64,000 nt of DNA from Polyangiaceae bacterium. GTDB taxonomy: Bacteria; Myxococcota_A; Polyangia; Polyangiales; Polyangiaceae. The notes under the pieces are model-generated. The model worked only from the letters and a program-made list of their open reading frames with translations. It ran no database searches and was not told where the DNA came from. Below are positions 1 to 7,931 of this stretch, one piece after another (the stretch's first letter is position 1; every line of letters begins with the position of its first letter). The position numbers were made by a program, and so were the translations under genes. The stretch spans positions 186,001 through 250,000 of the forward strand of contig JACKEB010000017.1 of NCBI GenBank assembly GCA_020633205.1. Reading direction: 5' to 3'.

Positions 1-1
1 G

Positions 2-205
2 ATGGCGGCGTTCGATCCCACCAAGGTGGGCAACGGGGACCCTGCAGCACCTGCCTTCCGTCTGCCGTTCCAAGACATCACCACCGGCAATCACATCGCC
101 CAGTGGGTAGCGAAGATCGTCCGCAAGCCGTGTCAGGACGACGGGGCCTGCGAGAGCAACGAGAAGTGCAAGGACGGCGTTTGCGTCCCCGAGCAAGTGA
201 AGTAG
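2..205 (+). CDS. C-terminal end of an unidentified (probably secreted) protein, 5'-truncated
   Basis: The reading frame is open from the left edge and stops with TAG at 203-205, so this is probably the last 67 codons of a gene that starts outside the window. The ATG at base 2 may be an internal methionine. The tail carries a small cysteine cluster (CQDDGACESNEKCKDGVCV), a spacing common in disulfide-bonded exported proteins of myxobacteria. No domain can be named from this piece. It converges on the methyltransferase gene, leaving only 4 bases between the two stop codons. Confidence 0.5.
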   Translation: MAAFDPTKVGNGDPAAPAFRLPFQDITTGNHIAQWVAKIVRKPCQDDGACESNEKCKDGVCVPEQVK

Positions 206-209
206 GCGC

Positions 210-1058
210 TCAGTTTTTGGCGACCAGGAGCTGCTCCGACTGCAGCTGACGCAGGCCGAGCGCTTGCAGGTAGCGCTCGGTCAGCTCGTCTGCGGAGACG
301 TAGTCCGCGCTCTTGAAGCCGCACTCCTTCGCTAGCGCGCAGATTTCCTGCGGGGAAAAGAAGCTGATGAACGGCGTATTCGATTCCGCCGCCATCGCCT
401 CGATCCGCACGCGGAGGTTCCGCTCCCACTCGCCGAGCAGTTCGTGACGCAACATGTACGTCATGATCAACGTCGAGCCCGGCGCGAGCGCGCTGACCTC
501 TCGCAACGTAGCCACGATGGCCTCTCGCGTGAGGTACATGCTGACGCCCGTGGAGGCCACGATCGCGGGTTGTGCTGTGTTGAAACCCGCCGCCTGCAGC
601 TTCGCCCACCACGACTCCCCTGCTTCAAAGTCCACGGGCACGAAGGTTGGCTGCGCTTCGGCGCTGTATCCGAGATCCTTCAGCCGGTCGCGCTTCCAAG
701 CCTGAGTGTCCGGGTGATCGATTTCGAACACCCGCAACCGAGAGGCCAACTCGGGTCGGCGCTGGCAAAACGTATCGAGCCCTGCCCCCAGGATCACGTA
801 CTGCGCTACCCCACGCTCGAGCTCTTCGAGCACTCGGTCTTCGACGAAGCGCGCGCGGGTGATGATCGAGACGCGCCCCATCCCGCTGTCCTGCGGGATC
901 ATATCCCCACGGTTACGCCAGTCAGGTCCGGGGTTCGCGAGCTGCAAGCCGATGGTGTCGTTGAAGACGTGGGGCTCCGGATCGATTTCGACGTGCAGCG
1001 CACGCCACAGTGCGACGCGCACCGCGGTGTGATCCGGTACGGATTTTTTGCTCGGCAT
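210..1058 (-). CDS. SAM-dependent methyltransferase, leucine carboxyl methyltransferase (LCMT/Ppm1) type
   Basis: 282 aa. The fold is recognisable from the SAM-binding glycine motif VILGAGLDTF (about residues 88-97) and the acidic loop FEIDHPDTQAWK after it, both typical of the LCMT-like methyltransferases common in actinobacteria and myxobacteria. Substrates in this family are mostly unknown; some act on polyketide or O-carboxyl groups, so only the chemistry is claimed. The start was set at the ATG at 1058 because AAGGAAG lies 5 bases upstream. A GTG five codons earlier, at 1073, overlaps that ribosome binding site and is less likely. The neighbours are a convergent truncated gene and a separate nuclease gene, so no operon partner is evident. 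The protein has no signal peptide and should be cytoplasmic. Confidence 0.85.
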   Translation of the reverse strand: MPSKKSVPDHTAVRVALWRALHVEIDPEPHVFNDTIGLQLANPGPDWRNRGDMIPQDSGMGRVSIITRARFVEDRVLEELERGVAQYVILGAGLDTFCQRRPELASRLRVFEIDHPDTQAWKRDRLKDLGYSAEAQPTFVPVDFEAGESWWAKLQAAGFNTAQPAIVASTGVSMYLTREAIVATLREVSALAPGSTLIMTYMLRHELLGEWERNLRVRIEAMAAESNTPFISFFSPQEICALAKECGFKSADYVSADELTERYLQALGLRQLQSEQLLVAKN

Positions 1059-1122
1059 GTTCACTTCCTTCACTCCACTACCTTGAGCGCTCCGCGCTGG
1101 CCCACCGAAGCTAGCACGGGCA

Positions 1123-2241
1123 CTAATACTCGGCGGAGTCGTCCTTGCAGGGCCCTGCGAGCTGCGGGGTGAGTTGTTCGTAGTCCCATAGGGTCTCGGC
1201 TTTGCGACTCAGCAGAGCTTCCTTCAGCGCAAGAGCGTCTCGATGCAGCCTCGGAAAGAACCGCACGCCGGTCAGCCGCTGAAGTGTACCGGGGGCCACC
1301 AGTGCCTTCTGAAGGAAGCTCTTCAGCCTCTGCTTTGGCACCTTGCGTGGCGAGTTCCGAATCAGGAATGCCAAGCCTTCATAGGGACGATGAACGCCAG
1401 CGGGGTGCAGGCGGACCACGATCTTGAAGAGGTGCGAAGGCACCGCAACACGCCTCACCTCGCCCATTTCCTCAGGGTAACGTGGTGAGTGCATACGCGG
1501 CACTTGTTCTGGTGGGTCCTGGCCTTCAGGCGCATACCAGTCATATACCGCGCCGCTATAGATCAGCAGCGGACCTTTCGCTGCCCACTGCCTGACCAGG
1601 TCTTCGAGCACGAGCCACGGCCCGCGATTCGTCGCGCAGTGCTGTGGCGTCATATTCGACAGCAAGAAGGTGTTGAGCATCGCGCTCTCGCTGCGGTTCA
1701 TGTCGGCGCGGGGCACCAGATGCCCAGTGTCGAAGATCGGCTCTTCGTAGTCGCGGCACTCAGCGCGCACGTCCGGGTCGAGAAGTGGATCCGCACGAAA
1801 AGCATCCAGCCGCTCCGCCTCCACGACGTCGTGGGGCTCCAAGCGATAGGCAGTCCAGATGGGGCCTCGCAGCTCCGGGTCGTACTGGATCACGAACTGT
1901 TTCAGCACTCGCAGCCGCTGGTGTTCGGTTCGGGGGGGAGGTTCGCCGAATGGGAGATGCGTGGCTAGCGCGCGAGCGCGCTCGGCGCCGTTCAGGAGCA
2001 GCTCTTGGTTCGCTGCGTCCACCTCGTCGGATTCGACTCCCCTCCAAGGGCAGTACGACTCCTTGCGCGCGGGCGGCAGCCGGAGCTGCTCCAATTGCTT
2101 CCCCGTGGATACGGATGGAGCGGCGCTGGGAACGGGAGACGGCGACGGCTCCGAGGAGACAGGTGCCACGCTGCCCCCCGGAGCCTGGGTCCCGACACAC
2201 CCCAACAGCAGCAACCCGAGCACGCTCGCCAAACAACGCAT
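1123..2241 (-). CDS. Lipoprotein DNA/RNA non-specific endonuclease (NucA/EndoG type)
   Basis: 372 aa. It starts with a lipoprotein signal (MRCLASVLGLLLLGC, lipobox LLGC) followed by a Pro/Ser/Ala-rich linker to about residue 45. The nuclease signature DTGHLVPRADMN (about residue 170) corresponds to the DRGH motif of the beta-beta-alpha-Me endonucleases. Its His acts as general base, and the Asn about 20-25 residues later (SNMTPQ) helps bind the metal. In this protein the Arg of DRGH is Thr, a substitution seen in some family members. The frame stays open upstream to 2706, but the lipobox strongly favours the ATG at 2241. The protein probably sits in the envelope and degrades extracellular or periplasmic nucleic acid for feeding; that role is inferred. 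Confidence 0.85.
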   Translation of the reverse strand: MRCLASVLGLLLLGCVGTQAPGGSVAPVSSEPSPSPVPSAAPSVSTGKQLEQLRLPPARKESYCPWRGVESDEVDAANQELLLNGAERARALATHLPFGEPPPRTEHQRLRVLKQFVIQYDPELRGPIWTAYRLEPHDVVEAERLDAFRADPLLDPDVRAECRDYEEPIFDTGHLVPRADMNRSESAMLNTFLLSNMTPQHCATNRGPWLVLEDLVRQWAAKGPLLIYSGAVYDWYAPEGQDPPEQVPRMHSPRYPEEMGEVRRVAVPSHLFKIVVRLHPAGVHRPYEGLAFLIRNSPRKVPKQRLKSFLQKALVAPGTLQRLTGVRFFPRLHRDALALKEALLSRKAETLWDYEQLTPQLAGPCKDDSAEY

Positions 2242-2572
2242 CCCCGCACTCTGACGCAGCGTTCTCCCCAAGCGTAGCCCCCAGTCGGCCGCTACGGCGC
2301 GACCCGGGGGTCGCCGTGTCAGTATCATTGAAAAGACTGAGAGCCAGACCGCGCTGAACACCACGCGGCCTCTTCTCTTGCCTTTCGTGCTCCCCATTGC
2401 CCCAGGTCGTGCGGTCACCGTGCCAGCCTGTGCCGCCAGCAACTTGCAGCGAAATTCGGCTCCCAAATCCGCGGCACGATACTTGAATAGATGCCAGCAC
2501 CGCCCCACGGGCACCGTCACAACACCACTGACTCTCACGCACGCAACGAGACTTGGTTCTCGGAGGAAACAC
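2242..2572. other. Divergent intergenic region between nuclease and vWA lipoprotein genes
   Basis: 331 bp with no convincing gene, which must hold promoters for both divergent genes. A short perfect palindrome, GCGACCC-GG-GGGTCGC, lies at 2299-2314, about 58 bp upstream of the nuclease start, and could be an operator. The only other clear signal is the GGAGGAAAC ribosome binding site at 2562-2570. No -10/-35 pair could be called with confidence. Confidence 0.4.
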
Positions 2573-4288
2573 ATGAATCGACTTACTTCAGCCCTCACTT
2601 GGGCGGCCACCACGCTCGCGCTATCAGCCGTAGTCGCTTGTGGCTCCGACGCGGGTTCGGGCTCCGGCACCGGCGCAGAAGGCGGCACGGCACCGGTGGG
2701 GGGCAATGCCGGCTCCTCCGGCGGCGGGTACGCTGAAGGTGGCAGCTACTCAGCCGGCGGCAGCGGCTACGGCGGAAGCGGCGCCACTGGGGGGAGCGGC
2801 GCAAACGGCGGCAGCTACGGCACTGGCGGCAGCTACGGCACTGGCGGCAGCTACTCGGCCGGGGGCACTGGTGGCGGCTACGGCACTGGTGGCGGCTACG
2901 GCACCGGAGGCTACGGCACCGGGGGGACAGCAGAAGGTGGCGCCGCCGGGGCTGCACCTGTTCCCCAGGAAAACGACTGGATCGAGACCGCCGTTGAAGA
3001 CACCTCCACGTTCGGCGCGGACGTCGATACCGGCAGCTACACCAGTATGCGCCAGAGCATCAGTGGCGGCAGCCTGCCCGACCCGCTCGGAGTACGCATC
3101 GAGGAGTACACGAACTACTTCCGCTACCAGTACCCAGAGCCCACGACCGATCCTTTCAGCGTGAGCTTCGAGCTCGCTCCGTCCCAGTTCGGCGAGGCGG
3201 GTCAGGATCTGTTCCGCATTGGCATCAAAGGCAAGCAGGTGCCTCCCGAGGAACGCAAGCCGGCGAACCTTGTCTTCCTGATCGATGCGTCGGGGTCGAT
3301 GGCAGCGACCAACAAGCTCCCGCTCATCCAGTGGTCCTTGCGCCAGCTGGTCAAGCGTCTGGAACCGACAGACCGCCTTGGTATCGTGGTCTACGCCGGG
3401 GACGTACGCTTCGAGATGCAGCCCACCGAGGTGAATGACAAGAGCGAGATCCTCGATCAGATCAACCGCCTACAAGCGCGTGGCGGGACCAACGGTGCCG
3501 CGGGGATTCAAACGGCGTACGCGATGGCGGAGAGCGCGTTTCGCGCGAACGGCGTCAACCGCGTCGTGCTGTGCACCGATGGTGACTTCAACGTAGGGCT
3601 AACTGGGGACGCGCTGATCTCGGAGATCGAGGAATACCGCGACAAGGGTGTCACGCTCTCCGTCCTGGGCTTCGGTACGTCCGCAAACGACGCCTTCATG
3701 GAGCAGCTGGCTGACCATGGCAACGGCAACTACGCGCTCATCGACAATCAGAACGAGGCGACGCGCGTACTGGGCGAGGACCTGGTCAGCACGCTGCAGG
3801 TGATTGCCAAGGATGTGAAGATCCAGGTCGAGTTCAACCAGGACACGGTCCAGCGCTACCGCTTGATCGGCTACGAGAACCGTGTGCTCAATAACTCTGA
3901 CTTCACCAATGACTCGGTCGACTCTGGCGACCTGGGCGCTGGCCACTTCGTCACGTCATTCTACGAGCTCGAGCGCGACCTGAGCCTGAGCCAAGGCCGC
4001 ATGGCTACGGTGCGCTTGCGCTACAAGGAGCCCGAGGGCGACGTAAGCACGGAGCTGACCTTTGACTTCGATCTGAGCGCTGCGGCGAGCAGCTTCGACG
4101 AAGCCAGCAGCGACTTCCGCTTCGCGGCCGGTGTGGTGGAGTTCGCCGAGATCCTACGTGGCTCGAAGCACAGCCAGGGCCAGCGCTTCGATGACATCCT
4201 ACAGATCGTCAGCGCGACCCAGGGCGAAGACAACCTGCGCAAGGAGTTCTTCGGACTCGTGGTGCAAGGCTCCCAGCTCAGCCACTGA
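2573..4288 (+). CDS. YfbK-like von Willebrand factor A domain lipoprotein with Gly-rich linker
   Basis: 571 aa. A lipoprotein signal ends at the lipobox VVAC (about residue 20). It is followed by a roughly 100-residue linker of repeated GGS/GTGGSY units, typical of myxobacterial surface lipoproteins. The N-terminal vWA-associated domain begins around TSTFGADVDTGSYTSMR and EEYTNYFRY. The vWA domain follows, with a complete MIDAS motif, FLIDASGSM (about residue 236), and the DGDFNVG loop. The C-terminal DUF3520-type region includes the FRFAAGVVEFAEILRGS stretch. This order is that of the YfbK family. Such proteins are membrane-anchored and thought to bind protein partners through a metal ion; the ligand is unknown. 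The ATG at 2573 has an excellent ribosome binding site (GGAGGAAAC), so longer frames upstream are rejected. Confidence 0.9.
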   Translation: MNRLTSALTWAATTLALSAVVACGSDAGSGSGTGAEGGTAPVGGNAGSSGGGYAEGGSYSAGGSGYGGSGATGGSGANGGSYGTGGSYGTGGSYSAGGTGGGYGTGGGYGTGGYGTGGTAEGGAAGAAPVPQENDWIETAVEDTSTFGADVDTGSYTSMRQSISGGSLPDPLGVRIEEYTNYFRYQYPEPTTDPFSVSFELAPSQFGEAGQDLFRIGIKGKQVPPEERKPANLVFLIDASGSMAATNKLPLIQWSLRQLVKRLEPTDRLGIVVYAGDVRFEMQPTEVNDKSEILDQINRLQARGGTNGAAGIQTAYAMAESAFRANGVNRVVLCTDGDFNVGLTGDALISEIEEYRDKGVTLSVLGFGTSANDAFMEQLADHGNGNYALIDNQNEATRVLGEDLVSTLQVIAKDVKIQVEFNQDTVQRYRLIGYENRVLNNSDFTNDSVDSGDLGAGHFVTSFYELERDLSLSQGRMATVRLRYKEPEGDVSTELTFDFDLSAAASSFDEASSDFRFAAGVVEFAEILRGSKHSQGQRFDDILQIVSATQGEDNLRKEFFGLVVQGSQLSH

Positions 4289-4294
4289 GTCTAA

Positions 4295-4393
4295 TCGAGC
4301 TGCAGTGCTTATTCGAGCTGCAGTGCTTATTCGAGCTGCAGTGTTCAATCGAGCTGCAGTGTTCAATCGAGCTGCAGTGTTTATTCGAGCTCG
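4295..4393. repeat. 18-bp tandem repeat, five full units plus a partial sixth
   Basis: Units of the type TCGAGCTGCAGTGCTTAT begin at 4295, 4313, 4331, 4349 and 4367, with a partial copy at 4385. The period is exactly 18 and the variation is confined to the last 4 or so bases (CTTAT versus TTCAA). Every unit contains the palindrome AGCTGCAGT/CTGCAG. The array starts 6 bases after the vWA stop codon and runs over the last codons of the convergent NFACT-R gene. Confidence 0.95.
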
Positions 4394-4779
4394 GGTGGCT
4401 CGGCTTCGGGCAGCTCCGGTGCCACACGGATACTCTTGAAGCTACTCAGCTGAACCAAGCCGCGCGGGGCACCGCGCGGCTTTTTTACGTGGCTCGCGGG
4501 ACAGTAGTGTACTTCGACGCGCTTTGCGTTGCGCGCCTTGGAGAACCATGCGGCTAGCTTTGCGGCGTACTCCAGTACGTCTCGCGGAGGATCTTCCCCT
4601 GACTCGGGTCGCTGAATCACGACGTGGCTTCCGGGCGTTCCACCGCCAACGTGGAGCCAGGTGTCTCGCTGCTTCGCGACGCGGAACGAAAGCTCATCGT
4701 TCTCTGCGTCACCACGGCCGACGAGGATGGAGAAGCCTTGGAACTCGAAGGTGCGGTAGGGGCGGCCTTTGCTTGCCAT
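4381..4779 (-). CDS. Single-domain NFACT-R (DUF814) RNA-binding protein
   Basis: 132 aa. The whole protein matches the NFACT-R domain: RTFEFQGFSILVGRG at the start, then DTWLHVGGGTPGSHVVI and the KPRGAPRGLVQL segment. In RqcH/Tae2 proteins this domain sits at the C-terminus of a much larger protein and contacts tRNA or the ribosome. Here it stands alone, as in a known class of small bacterial homologues whose job is unclear. The ATG at 4779 is chosen; a TTG 14 codons upstream would only add a low-complexity stretch. The last few codons lie inside the 18-bp tandem repeat. The protein looks cytoplasmic. Confidence 0.8.
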   Translation of the reverse strand: MASKGRPYRTFEFQGFSILVGRGDAENDELSFRVAKQRDTWLHVGGGTPGSHVVIQRPESGEDPPRDVLEYAAKLAAWFSKARNAKRVEVHYCPASHVKKPRGAPRGLVQLSSFKSIRVAPELPEAEPPELE

Positions 4780-4799
4780 CTTTGGTTCGGGTTCTTTGT

Positions 4800-5262
4800 C
4801 GGGATTTCGGTTTGAGGGCAAGGGTTAGGGTTTGAGTTAGCGCTAGCGTTTGGGTTGGCGTGGGTGTTGGGGTTCGTGCGGGCGTTGGTGTCGGGGTTCG
4901 AGTTCTTCGAGTTGTGCCAGGACATCGCTAACAGTTGGCCGGGCTTCGGCTGCGCCTGGCCGGCAGACTCTCACATGGCTCGCGGGGCTTCGCTTCGCTG
5001 GCCCCGCTGACTTCACAAGACTCGCGGGGCTTCGCTTCGCTGGCCCCGCTGACTTCACATGGCTAGCCGGCTTCGGCTGCGCCTGGCCGGCAGACTTTCT
5101 AGCCGGCTTCGACTGCGCCTGGCCGGCAGGCTGCTCGATCAGCGCACACACCAAAGTGTAAGCGATGTCCTGTCCTCAACCCGCGCCCACGCTAGCCCTA
5201 TCTCGTGCACTAACTCCAACGCTGGCTCTAACCCTAGCTCGCTCACTTCGAGCTTGCCGGCG
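4800..5262. repeat. Non-coding block: five tandem hairpins flanked by TTAG-rich low-complexity arms
   Basis: The centre holds five hairpins about 36-44 bp apart in the order A-B-B-A-A. Type A: GGCCGGGC/GCCTGGCC at 4937-4961 (one G.T pair), then GCCGGC/GCCGGC at 5066-5091 and 5102-5127. Type B: GCGGGGC/GCCCCGC at 4982-5007 and 5024-5049. The left flank (4810-4900) is rich in GTTAG/TTGGG. The right flank (5170-5255) is rich in the complementary CTAAC/CCTAG, so the flanks form a loose inverted repeat. No reading frame here looks like a real gene. It resembles REP/BIME-type palindromic clusters or a structured RNA; which one cannot be told from sequence. Confidence 0.7.
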
Positions 5263-5270
5263 TGCTCGGC

Positions 5271-5329
5271 GCTGTCCAGGCCGGGGCCGGGCTGCGCCCG
5301 GTGCTCGCTGCGCTCGCAGCCTGGACAGC
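5271..5329 (+). repeat. Branched hairpin upstream of the four-helix-bundle gene
   Basis: A perfect 11-bp outer stem, GCTGTCCAGGC (5271-5281) with GCCTGGACAGC (5319-5329), encloses an inner perfect stem CCGGGC/GCCCGG (5287-5301, loop TGC). It could also form a second inner stem, GCTGC/GCAGC. It ends 49 bases before the next start codon. There is no U-run after it, so it is not a standard terminator. A leader-RNA structure or part of the repeat block is more likely. Confidence 0.65.
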
Positions 5330-5378
5330 CCCTGCGACTCGCCGGCGGAGGGATCGGGTGATCGAAAGGAGGTCACCG

Positions 5379-5699
5379 ATGCTCGAAATCTATCCGTTCA
5401 TTCTCGAAACCCTCACCCTGATCCGTCCGCTCTCCAAGCGGATTTTCCTCGCGGATCCAAGCCTGGCAAAGCAGCTGCAGCGCGCGCAGTCATCCATCGC
5501 GCTCAACGTTGCCGAAGGCTCCTACAGCCGTGGGCGCAACCAAGCTGCTCGCTTCCACACCGCCATGGGGTCCGCGCGGGAAACGCTAGCTTGCCTCGAG
5601 GTCGCCGCAGCACTTGGTCAAGTCGCGCCGCTGGACCCGGCGCTGCGCAAGCGCTTCGATCGCATCATCGGCACGCTGCATCGCCTCTGCATCAAGTAG
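5379..5699 (+). CDS. Four-helix bundle protein (S23 / 23S rRNA intervening-sequence protein family)
   Basis: 106 aa. The family signature is visible in SLAKQLQRAQSSIALNVAEG (residues about 27-46) and the downstream FHTAMGSARETLACLEVA helix. This family includes proteins encoded within 23S rRNA intervening sequences and the Avd accessory proteins of diversity-generating retroelements. They are small, basic, helical and form ring oligomers. No reverse transcriptase or variable repeat is present nearby, so this is a standalone member of unknown function. The start ATG at 5379 is secured by AAAGGAGGTCACC immediately upstream, one of the strongest ribosome binding sites in the window. The gene follows a dense hairpin block, which may be linked to it. 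Confidence 0.85.
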   Translation: MLEIYPFILETLTLIRPLSKRIFLADPSLAKQLQRAQSSIALNVAEGSYSRGRNQAARFHTAMGSARETLACLEVAAALGQVAPLDPALRKRFDRIIGTLHRLCIK

Positions 5700-5780
5700 C
5701 TCACGGTCGGGGGTGGGCGATTGTCGCTCACCCCGGAACGTGAAGCTGCCGATGGGGGCCTCTCCTGCTACAAGGCTCCG

Positions 5781-6059
5781 GTGACGCCGCGCAAACAAGG
5801 GATCCGAGCGCTTGCCGCGGGGCTTTTCTGTTGGGTCGTGAATACGGTGCTCGCGCTGACCCTTGGCATGTACGGGCCAATCCTAATCGTGCTGGGCGCG
5901 TTCGGTGTCTTCGCCGGAGTGGCGTTGCTGATCGGTGGGAAGTCCCTGCCGGAGCTGCCAGCAGCCCAGCGCTTGCCAGTCTTCCTCATCGCCTTGCTGA
6001 TGACGGCGAGTGCAGCTTTCGCGCTCCTACACGTCGCGCGGCGACTCTCTGGGCATTAG
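5781..6059 (+). CDS. Small integral membrane protein
   Basis: 92 aa from the GTG at 5781. A TTG at 5721 in the same frame would give 112 aa, but its extra residues are not hydrophobic and look non-coding. About three hydrophobic segments can be seen: around AAGLFCWVVNTVLALTLG, ILIVLGAFGVFAGVALLIGG and LPVFLIALLMTASAAFALL. A basic start (TPRKQGIR) suggests the N-terminus is inside. No known family was recognised. The gene lies 81 bases after the four-helix-bundle gene on the same strand and could be co-transcribed with it. Confidence 0.55.
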   Translation: MTPRKQGIRALAAGLFCWVVNTVLALTLGMYGPILIVLGAFGVFAGVALLIGGKSLPELPAAQRLPVFLIALLMTASAAFALLHVARRLSGH

Positions 6060-6163
6060 TACCGCGCGGAAAATCATCCGACCAACCCAAGCAGCGCCAT
6101 CGCCAGTCCTAGACGAATCATTTTTACGCGGACATTTTTTCACATCTAACCACAAAGTAAGGG

Positions 6164-6799
6164 TCATGGCTCCGCGAGCCGTTCATTTCGCTCAGCTTGG
6201 CGCGCAACGTCACGTAAGTTTCGAGCTTCGTTGCGGAGCTCTGCTGCTCGTTGAGCGTTCAGCGAGTGGGTCAGGGCCGAAGTCCTCGGGCACTCCCCGT
6301 AAGGATTCCTCATGGAAATCACGAGAACCTCCAGCCGTCGTTGCAATGGGACCTGCGGTCCAACGGTGAGTCGAGCGGTCCCTTCGACGTAGTCCCCGCT
6401 GTGAAGCTCAACCCCCGGTGCCCAATCGAGGGACGTCTGGGGCCCCGAGAAATCCATACTGCACAAAGAGATCTCGGGGCCCTGTCCGGGAAGCTGACGA
6501 ACGATTCCAGAGAACCTCCCCGTTCCCGGCTTGACGCTCAGTTCGCCGGTTTCGGTGAGTTCGCTTGCGTTTTCAAGCCGGGTCGCCGCCGCTTCCGCCG
6601 CGTCCGCGAGTTCGTACATCTGGCGAACACGACGTTTTTGAGCTCGTGTCGATTCCCTTGCGTGCGGAGGTCGTTGAGGGTCTTTCGCAGAAGTCCTGAT
6701 CGGCTTCGGTAGGCTGGGCGTGCGCGACGCAGACGGCGACGGCGCACACGCCGTGGTCGCGAGCGCCAACCACACCAACCGTCCAAGCCGACGACACAT
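6164..6799 (-). CDS. Hypothetical lipoprotein
   Basis: 211 aa. A short signal sequence ends at the lipobox TTAC (LVWLALATTAC, Cys about residue 18), followed by a Ser/Pro/Arg-rich spacer. A helical, charged segment (residues about 50-80, QMYELADAAEAAATRLENA) and a C-terminal coiled-coil-like helix rich in Ala/Arg/Glu flank a central region that looks beta-rich (GRFSGIVRQLPGQGPEISL). No family was recognised. It lies 50 bases downstream of nothing obvious and 51 bases before the end of a small Cys-rich lipoprotein gene on the same strand, so the two may be co-transcribed. Confidence 0.6.
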   Translation of the reverse strand: MCRRLGRLVWLALATTACAPSPSASRTPSLPKPIRTSAKDPQRPPHARESTRAQKRRVRQMYELADAAEAAATRLENASELTETGELSVKPGTGRFSGIVRQLPGQGPEISLCSMDFSGPQTSLDWAPGVELHSGDYVEGTARLTVGPQVPLQRRLEVLVISMRNPYGECPRTSALTHSLNAQRAAELRNEARNLRDVARQAERNERLAEP

Positions 6800-6849
6800 C
6801 TAGCAAGCCTCCGCGTCCAAAGCGTAGAGGTCAACCACGAGCAAGTCAG

Positions 6850-7083
6850 CTAGTCCGTGCAGACTGAGTCGTCGCACTGCACCTCGTCACCGAAGTTCAC
6901 ACACTCGGAATCGCGGTCGCAGGTCATCGTGCACTTGCCAAGCATGGGACCGGTGGTGGGACACACGAGGTCTTCCTCACAGTCCGAGTTGACGTCGCAC
7001 TTGTCACCAAAGCTCCCCGAAGCGCAGGCGGTGAGGGGCAGGAACAGAGCGAAGAGAATGAGGGAACGCAGGAGCTTCAGCAT
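6850..7083 (-). CDS. Small cysteine-rich lipoprotein
   Basis: 77 aa. The signal LLRSLILFALFLPLTAC ends at a lipobox with Cys at about residue 20. The remaining roughly 57 residues hold eight further cysteines in CDVNSDCEEDLVCPTT, KCTMTCDRDSECVN and QCDDSVC patterns, so a compact disulfide-bonded outer-surface domain is expected. Proteins of this type are abundant in myxobacteria and mostly uncharacterised. The mature part is strongly acidic. Confidence 0.75.
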   Translation of the reverse strand: MLKLLRSLILFALFLPLTACASGSFGDKCDVNSDCEEDLVCPTTGPMLGKCTMTCDRDSECVNFGDEVQCDDSVCTD

Positions 7084-7169
7084 GCGGCGAAGTTAGAGAT
7101 TGGCAGTACGCATCGTCAAACGCGTACTGCCGTTGCCGCGCGGTCTTCGTCGATTCCAAAATTCCCGAC

Positions 7170-7874
7170 TCAGACTCCTAGCCCCTTTTTCAGCTGCCCG
7201 GCCTCCCGCAGCTGCTTTTGCTCGCTGTAGCGCGTGGTCAAGACATCCACGCGATCACGCAAGAGCAGCGTCATGCGGAACAGCTCCTCCATCACGTCGA
7301 CCACGCGGTCGCGGTAGCTTGAAGGCTTCATGCGTCCGTCGTCGTCGAACTCTTTCCAGGCTTGGGGCACCGAGGACTGATTCGGGATCGTGAACATGCG
7401 CATCCAGCGACCGAGGATGCGTAGCTGGTTCACCGCGTTGTAAGACTGGGAGCCGCCGCTCACCTCGAGCACCGCCAGGGTGCGACCTTGAGTGGGGCGC
7501 ACCGCGCCGTCGTTCAAGGGCAACCAATCGATCTGGTTCTTGAACGCGGCGGTCATGGAGCCGTGTTGTTCCGGACTCACCCACACGTGGGCTTCGGACC
7601 AGTTCGAGAGCTCGCGCAGGCGCACGACCTCCGGATGGTCGTTGGACTGACGATCGAAGACGGGCAAGCCATTCGGCTTGAAGATGCGAACCTCTGCGCC
7701 AAAGCGCGTCAGCACGCGTTCACACTCCTCCGCGAGGTAGCGGCTGAAGCTCTTCTCTCGCAGAGACCCATAGAGAATCAGCACGCGCGGAGGGTGGGTG
7801 GAAGGCGCCGAGGCCAGGCTCTGCAGCACGTTCTCGATGTCGTGAGGCGGCAAGTCGTCGTCGATCAGGCTCAC
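7170..7874 (-). CDS. arsH: ArsH-type NADPH-dependent FMN reductase
   Basis: 234 aa. ArsH motifs are almost all present: ILYGSLREKSFSR for the FMN phosphate, VWVSPEQHGSMTAAFKNQID, AVRPTQGRTLAVLEVSGG and LGRWMRMFTIPNQSSVPQAW. ArsH enzymes oxidise trivalent organoarsenicals and reduce quinones or metals using NADPH. The start is the GTG at 7874 with GGAG 8 bases upstream; the frame continues upstream only as antisense of the pirin gene. No other ars gene (arsR, arsB, arsC) is in the window, so a role in general oxidative or quinone stress is as likely as arsenic resistance. It is divergent from the pirin gene with 57 bases between, a pairing that fits quinone or redox chemistry. Confidence 0.9.
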   Translation of the reverse strand: MSLIDDDLPPHDIENVLQSLASAPSTHPPRVLILYGSLREKSFSRYLAEECERVLTRFGAEVRIFKPNGLPVFDRQSNDHPEVVRLRELSNWSEAHVWVSPEQHGSMTAAFKNQIDWLPLNDGAVRPTQGRTLAVLEVSGGSQSYNAVNQLRILGRWMRMFTIPNQSSVPQAWKEFDDDGRMKPSSYRDRVVDVMEELFRMTLLLRDRVDVLTTRYSEQKQLREAGQLKKGLGV

Positions 7875-7931
7875 TGGTTGCTCCGTTGGTTGAGCCTTTA
7901 CACCGGCTGCGCGCAGAGTCACACGCTTTGA

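Noticed and set aside
4930..5130. Possible CRISPR array
   Set aside because: The repeats are themselves hairpins of two types with no unique spacers between them and no cas genes nearby.
5379..5699. Avd accessory gene of a diversity-generating retroelement
   Set aside because: No reverse transcriptase, template repeat or variable repeat is present in the window.
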